From Candidatus Bipolaricaulota bacterium (GTDB lineage: Bacteria; Bipolaricaulota; Bipolaricaulia; UBA7950; UBA9294): a DNA stretch of 25,032 nucleotides. The stretch lies in the NCBI GenBank assembly GCA_030612175.1, contig JAUWOJ010000010.1:1-25032 (forward strand), written 5' to 3'. The notes beneath the pieces were generated by a model that worked only from the letters and a program-made list of their open reading frames with translations, did not search any database and was not told the origin of the DNA. Position 1 is the first letter of the stretch. Each line of letters starts with the position of its first letter. The position numbers and the translations under genes were made by a program. Shown piece by piece: positions 21,975 to 25,032 of this stretch.

Positions 21975-23318
21975 CTAACTGGTACGAAACCGTGAATTCA
22001 GGTCTTCCTGAATATCCTTAATCTCGCCATGAAAGAGAGGGGTTTGTTCAATTAAAGCTTTGATTTTCATGTAGGAATGCATGATTGTTGTGTGATCACG
22101 ATTCCCGAATTCTCTTGCAATTGCGGGAAAGGAGTGATTGGTCATTTCACGCGCGAGATAGATGCTAATATGCCGTGGTTGAGAGATCTCTTTTTTTCTG
22201 CTTGATCCCTCTAAATCATGTAGCTTAAGGTGATAACGATTGGCTATCTCTTCTTTGATGTGAGCGATGCTTAGCGGCTTTCGTTTACCTTCTTCTGGAA
22301 GCATCATTTCTAGGTTGCTTGGTGTTAGCTCTTTTCCTTCAAGCTCGGCGTAAGCAATGGCCTTTACTAATGCACCTTCTAGGACACGAACATTAGAGGA
22401 GATGCGGCTGGCAATGAGTTCCAGAATGCTGTCATCGACTGTGAGTCCGCGGCTATTTGCCTTTTCTCGCAAGATCGCGATTCGTGTCTCCAAGTCAGGG
22501 GGCTGAATGTCAGCAACTAATCCCCAACGGAACCGGGAGACCAGTCTTTCCTGTAATCCAGAAAGCGCTTCCGGAGGACGATCGCTGGAGAGTACGATTT
22601 GTTTCTCACTTCCGTAAAGTTCATTAAAGGTATGGAATAGCTCTTCTTGTGTGCCTTCCTTTCCCTCCAAGAAGTGTACGTCATCGATCAGTAATAGGTC
22701 GATGCGTCGGTATTTTTCACGGAAGGCGGATGTGGCGTTATTCCGGATTGAATTGATAAGTTCTATGGCAAACCGTTCCGAAGTTGTGTATACAACAGCT
22801 TTAGGGGCTCCAGAGGATATGATGAAGTTGCCGGTTGCTTGCAGCAGATGGGTTTTCCCGAGCCCGACGCTGCCATAGATAAACAGAGGATTGTACGCTT
22901 TTCCGGGCGCTTCAGCAACGGCTAGTGAGGCGGCGTAAGCAAGATGGTTGTTGTTTCCACGCACGAAGTGTTCGAATGTATAATCGGGGTTGAGGGGGAG
23001 CGTACTATATAGCTGTCTTGAAATAGTGGAGGGCTCAAGCTTCGGCGGATCGGGCGTGGATGGTGTTTGGCCGGTAACTTGGAGTGTGATAGTGACTTGC
23101 CTTGCACAAACCTCAGATGCTATATCCTCTAACAGGCTGCGATAACGACGCTCGATGCCGCCCTTGTAGAAACTGGTCGGAACACCGATTAGTAGTGAAT
23201 TGTTTTTGAGTTCTAGAAGATGAGCATTGGCAAACCAGGTTTCAAAGCTCGTTTGTGAAATCTCTCTCTGTAGTTTCTCCCGCACTTGTTTCCAGATAGT
23301 TAAGGGACTCTCATTCAT
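21975..23318 (-). CDS. dnaA: Chromosomal replication initiator DnaA
   Basis: AAA+ initiator that binds oriC boxes and opens the origin. Domain I is at residues 1-80 (PLTIWKQVREKL, with the conserved TSFETWF), followed by a short linker. The AAA+ core has Walker A GSVGLGKT (149-156), Walker B LLLIDDVHF (~209-216) and the initiator-specific region. Domain IV (about 355-440) contains the DNA-binding signature REFGNRDHTTIMHSY. From the ATG at 23318 the protein has 447 residues, normal length. This start is chosen because GAGG lies 6 nt upstream; two earlier ATGs (23333, 23330) lack a ribosome binding site. The tRNA cluster lies directly upstream on the same strand. A weak promoter candidate (TTGACT, 17 bp, TATCCG) lies between them. 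Confidence 0.98.
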   Translation of the reverse strand: MNESPLTIWKQVREKLQREISQTSFETWFANAHLLELKNNSLLIGVPTSFYKGGIERRYRSLLEDIASEVCARQVTITLQVTGQTPSTPDPPKLEPSTISRQLYSTLPLNPDYTFEHFVRGNNNHLAYAASLAVAEAPGKAYNPLFIYGSVGLGKTHLLQATGNFIISSGAPKAVVYTTSERFAIELINSIRNNATSAFREKYRRIDLLLIDDVHFLEGKEGTQEELFHTFNELYGSEKQIVLSSDRPPEALSGLQERLVSRFRWGLVADIQPPDLETRIAILREKANSRGLTVDDSILELIASRISSNVRVLEGALVKAIAYAELEGKELTPSNLEMMLPEEGKRKPLSIAHIKEEIANRYHLKLHDLEGSSRKKEISQPRHISIYLAREMTNHSFPAIAREFGNRDHTTIMHSYMKIKALIEQTPLFHGEIKDIQEDLNSRFRTS

Positions 23319-23381
23319 TGTTCGCCTCATCATATAATATTGTCGGATAGCTCATCTAAGAATCCCAGTCAAGGAGGATAA

Positions 23382-23457
23382 TGGTGCCGAGGCCCAGACT
23401 CGAACTGGGGACACCGGCCTTTTCAGGGCCGTGCTCTACCACCTGAGCTACCTCGGC
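23382..23457 (-). tRNA. tRNA-Phe (GAA)
   Basis: On the minus strand the acceptor GCCGAGG pairs with CCTCGGC and the anticodon loop is CTGAAAA, giving GAA. The 3' CCA is encoded. Of the seven tRNA genes in the window this is the only one with an encoded CCA. It is the last of the six-gene cluster and lies 63 bp before the dnaA start. Confidence 0.96.
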
Positions 23458-23469
23458 ATATCCTGCAAG

Positions 23470-23545
23470 CGGGGACGACCGGATTTGAACCGGCGATCTC
23501 TGGAGTGACAATCCAGCGTCCTAAACCAAGCTAGACCACGCCCCC
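23470..23545 (-). tRNA. tRNA-Asp (GTC)
   Basis: Acceptor GGGGGCG pairs with CGTCCCC with one G-U pair. The anticodon loop TTGTCAC gives GTC. The discriminator is G, as expected for tRNA-Asp. CCA is not encoded. The D-loop is long. Confidence 0.95.
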
Positions 23546-23562
23546 GATACACGAGAACTCAT

Positions 23563-23635
23563 TGGGCGAGACAGGACTTGAACCTGTGACCTTCCGGATG
23601 TAAGCCGGATGCTCTCCCAGCTGAGCTACTCGCCC
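23563..23635 (-). tRNA. tRNA-Val (TAC)
   Basis: Acceptor GGGCGAG pairs with CTCGCCC. The anticodon stem TCCGG/CCGGA encloses CTTACAT, giving TAC. The T-arm is CAGGTTCAAGTCCTG. CCA is not encoded. Confidence 0.96.
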
Positions 23636-23678
23636 ATTATAGCTCAAGCACTTACTTTGTCGCAAATCTCTGGTTCAA

Positions 23679-23751
23679 TGTCCCCAAGGGGATTTGAACC
23701 CCTGCTGCCGGGATGAAAACCCGGTATCCTAGGCCGCTAGATGATGGGGAC
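23679..23751 (-). tRNA. tRNA-Glu (TTC)
   Basis: Acceptor GTCCCCA pairs with TGGGGAC. The anticodon stem CCGGG/CCCGG encloses TTTTCAT, giving TTC. The discriminator is A. CCA is not encoded. Confidence 0.96.
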
Positions 23752-23799
23752 AGACACAAAAAGAATTATAGGATTCCAAGCGTGTCTTTTCAATTAGAG

Positions 23800-23871
23800 T
23801 GGGTCGTGCTGGATTTGAACCAGCGACTCCCTGATTAAAAGTCAGGTGCTCTACCCCTGAGCTAACGACCC
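23800..23871 (-). tRNA. tRNA-Lys (TTT)
   Basis: Acceptor GGGTCGT pairs with ACGACCC. The anticodon stem CCTGA/TCAGG encloses CTTTTAA, giving TTT. CCA is not encoded. The acceptor stem is identical to that of the neighbouring tRNA-Lys(CTT). Confidence 0.96.
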
Positions 23872-23894
23872 GAATTTCTAGCGTGGACAACATA

Positions 23895-23968
23895 TGGGTC
23901 GTGCAGGACTCGAACCTGCAACCGACGGATTAAGAGTCCGTTGCTCTGCCAAATTGAGCTAACGACCC
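23895..23968 (-). tRNA. tRNA-Lys (CTT)
   Basis: Acceptor GGGTCGT pairs with ACGACCC. The anticodon stem ACGGA/TCCGT encloses CTCTTAA, giving CTT. CCA is not encoded. It is the first gene of the minus-strand tRNA cluster, directly downstream of the cluster promoter. Confidence 0.96.
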
Positions 23969-23978
23969 GCAAGAATTT

Positions 23979-24007
23979 ATCATACGTGATGGGTATTTGA
24001 CTGTCAA
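23979..24007 (-). promoter_or_regulatory. Promoter of the six-gene tRNA cluster
   Basis: On the minus strand, a perfect TTGACA (24007-24002) and TATGAT (23984-23979, 5/6) are 17 bp apart. The start point falls ~4 nt before the first tRNA. The -35 is ~40 bp from the divergent rarA start. Confidence 0.8.
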
Positions 24008-24046
24008 GGTTGTATTAACAAGCTGCTATCCACTACGATTGGAGTT

Positions 24047-25032
24047 ATGGAACGATTTCAGTTTGATGTGCCAGAAAAGGCACCGCTTGCCGAGCGCATG
24101 AGGCCAACAACGTTTGAGGATCTGGTTGGACAAGGGGACATTCTTGGCGACGGGGCATCTTTGCGCATCCTTGTCGAGCAAGGTAAGTATTCTTCCTTTC
24201 TATTTTGGGGACCACCTGGGACAGGCAAGACCACAGCGGGAAAGATTATAGCCCGCCGCTCAAGAGCGAAATTTGTGCATTTGTCGGCCGCTCTTTCTAA
24301 CGTGAAAGAGGTGCGTGCAGCGCTAGACCAATCACATGATCGCTATGTTATTGAAGGGCGACGAGATCTCTTGTTCCTTGATGAGGTACACCGGTTTAAC
24401 AAGGCCCAGCAGGATGTACTTCTCCCTTATCTGGAGGAGGGGAGCGTCATCTTTATTGGCGCAACAACAGAGAATCCTTCCTTTGTTCTGAATGCCGCTC
24501 TTCTTTCACGCTGTCAGCTATTTAGCTTTTCTCCACTTTCAGAGGATGACATGCAAGTGGTCTTACAACACGCACTGAATGTTGAACAGGGACTGAATGG
24601 AGAGTATGAACTTTGCTCTGAGGCAGAGGCCGCACTGATTGCTTTCTCAGATGGGGATGCGCGTCGTGCTCTTTCTACACTTGAGCTGGCGAGTGTCATT
24701 GCCCCGGGGAACAAGATCGATGTAGCCTTGATTGAACGGGCACTGCAGCGCAAAGCATTGCGTTATGATCGTGCCGGAGAAGAGCACTATAATCTGATTT
24801 CAGCCCTTCACAAATCAATCCGCAATTCAGATCCGGATGCTACCCTATACTGGTTAGTACGGATGATTGAGAGTGGCGAAGATCCTCGCTACCTTGCCCG
24901 GCGACTGATTCGTATGGCCAGCGAAGACGTCGGTCTCGCCGATCCTCGAGGGTTGGATGTGGCTATTGCCGCGCAAAAAGCAGTAGAAAGCATTGGTTTG
25001 CCTGAGTGTGATCTTGCCCTTGCTCAAGCCGC
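24047..25032 (+). CDS. rarA: Replication-associated recombination protein A (RarA/MgsA), 3'-truncated by the window
   Basis: An AAA+ ATPase of the RarA/MgsA/WRNIP1 family, which acts at stalled replication forks. About 328 residues are present and the frame is open to the right edge. Visible features are the N-terminal PLAERMRPTTFEDLVGQ, Walker A GPPGTGKT, Walker B LLFLDEVHRF, sensor 1 GATTENPSF, sensor 2 SDGDARRALSTLE, and the start of the tetramerisation domain (ALRYDRAGEEHYNLISALHKSIRNSDPDA). The ATG at 24047 is preferred on homology. GGAG lies only 2 nt before it, too close for a good ribosome binding site, and a weak -10-like TACGAT ends 7 nt upstream, so a near-leaderless start is possible. 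It is divergent from the tRNA cluster. Confidence 0.95.
   Translation, partial: MERFQFDVPEKAPLAERMRPTTFEDLVGQGDILGDGASLRILVEQGKYSSFLFWGPPGTGKTTAGKIIARRSRAKFVHLSAALSNVKEVRAALDQSHDRYVIEGRRDLLFLDEVHRFNKAQQDVLLPYLEEGSVIFIGATTENPSFVLNAALLSRCQLFSFSPLSEDDMQVVLQHALNVEQGLNGEYELCSEAEAALIAFSDGDARRALSTLELASVIAPGNKIDVALIERALQRKALRYDRAGEEHYNLISALHKSIRNSDPDATLYWLVRMIESGEDPRYLARRLIRMASEDVGLADPRGLDVAIAAQKAVESIGLPECDLALAQA

Noticed and set aside
1..25032. CRISPR arrays, insertion sequences, phage genes or toxin-antitoxin modules.
   Set aside because: No regularly spaced repeats, no transposase or integrase motifs and no terminal inverted repeats were seen; gene content is core throughout.

Overview
The window is a compact stretch of bacterial chromosome with a GC content that looks close to 50%. 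It is almost entirely coding and is dominated by housekeeping genes. I saw no transposase, phage gene or CRISPR array. The gene content suggests an anaerobic, possibly thermophilic, deep-branching bacterium. Evidence is a family-4 iron-sulphur uracil-DNA glycosylase, an archaeal-type bifunctional fructose-1,6-bisphosphate aldolase/phosphatase, a LarA-type nickel racemase, a multi-subunit flavin/iron-sulphur dehydrogenase and a TGS-type nucleoside kinase. A Bipolaricaulota-, Thermotogota- or Clostridia-like lineage would fit, but the sequence alone does not settle the phylum.

Left part (1-5925): a four-gene operon, truncated at the left edge, encodes the subunits of an HcnABC/dye-linked proline dehydrogenase-like amino-acid dehydrogenase. 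The genes overlap one another. Its last gene overlaps a decayed fragment that I read as part of S-adenosylhomocysteine hydrolase. A strong promoter then starts rpsI-rpmE-DUF1385. These converge, with overlapping 3' ends, on a minus-strand operon that reads glycosyltransferase, FBP aldolase/phosphatase, hpt, tsaD.

Middle part (8254-17212): divergent promoters separate the glycosyltransferase from a TGS/nucleoside kinase gene. Next come tRNA-Gly(CCC), the uracil-DNA glycosylase and a tail-anchored TPR protein. A translation block follows: infB, a possible 13-codon leader ORF, rbfA and a membrane protein gene. A repeat-rich intergenic gap separates this from metK (minus). metK is divergent from a larA-like gene.

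Right part (17224-25032): read along the minus strand, six tRNA genes are followed by dnaA, a putative replication origin, dciA, hslV, hslU and thrS. The origin is a 153-bp dyad: two 25-bp inverted arms each carry a pair of DnaA boxes of the form TTTTCCACA, and further small hairpins and one more box lie between them. rarA starts on the plus strand at the right edge and runs out of the window. This end of the window therefore groups initiation (DnaA, oriC), likely helicase loading (DciA) and fork maintenance (RarA).

The observations most worth a second look are the symmetrical origin, the ahcY remnant, a Gln in place of the usual editing-site His in ThrS, a zinc-ribbon tail on DciA, the coupled leader ORF before rbfA, and the pseudoknot-like repeat cluster after the membrane protein gene.
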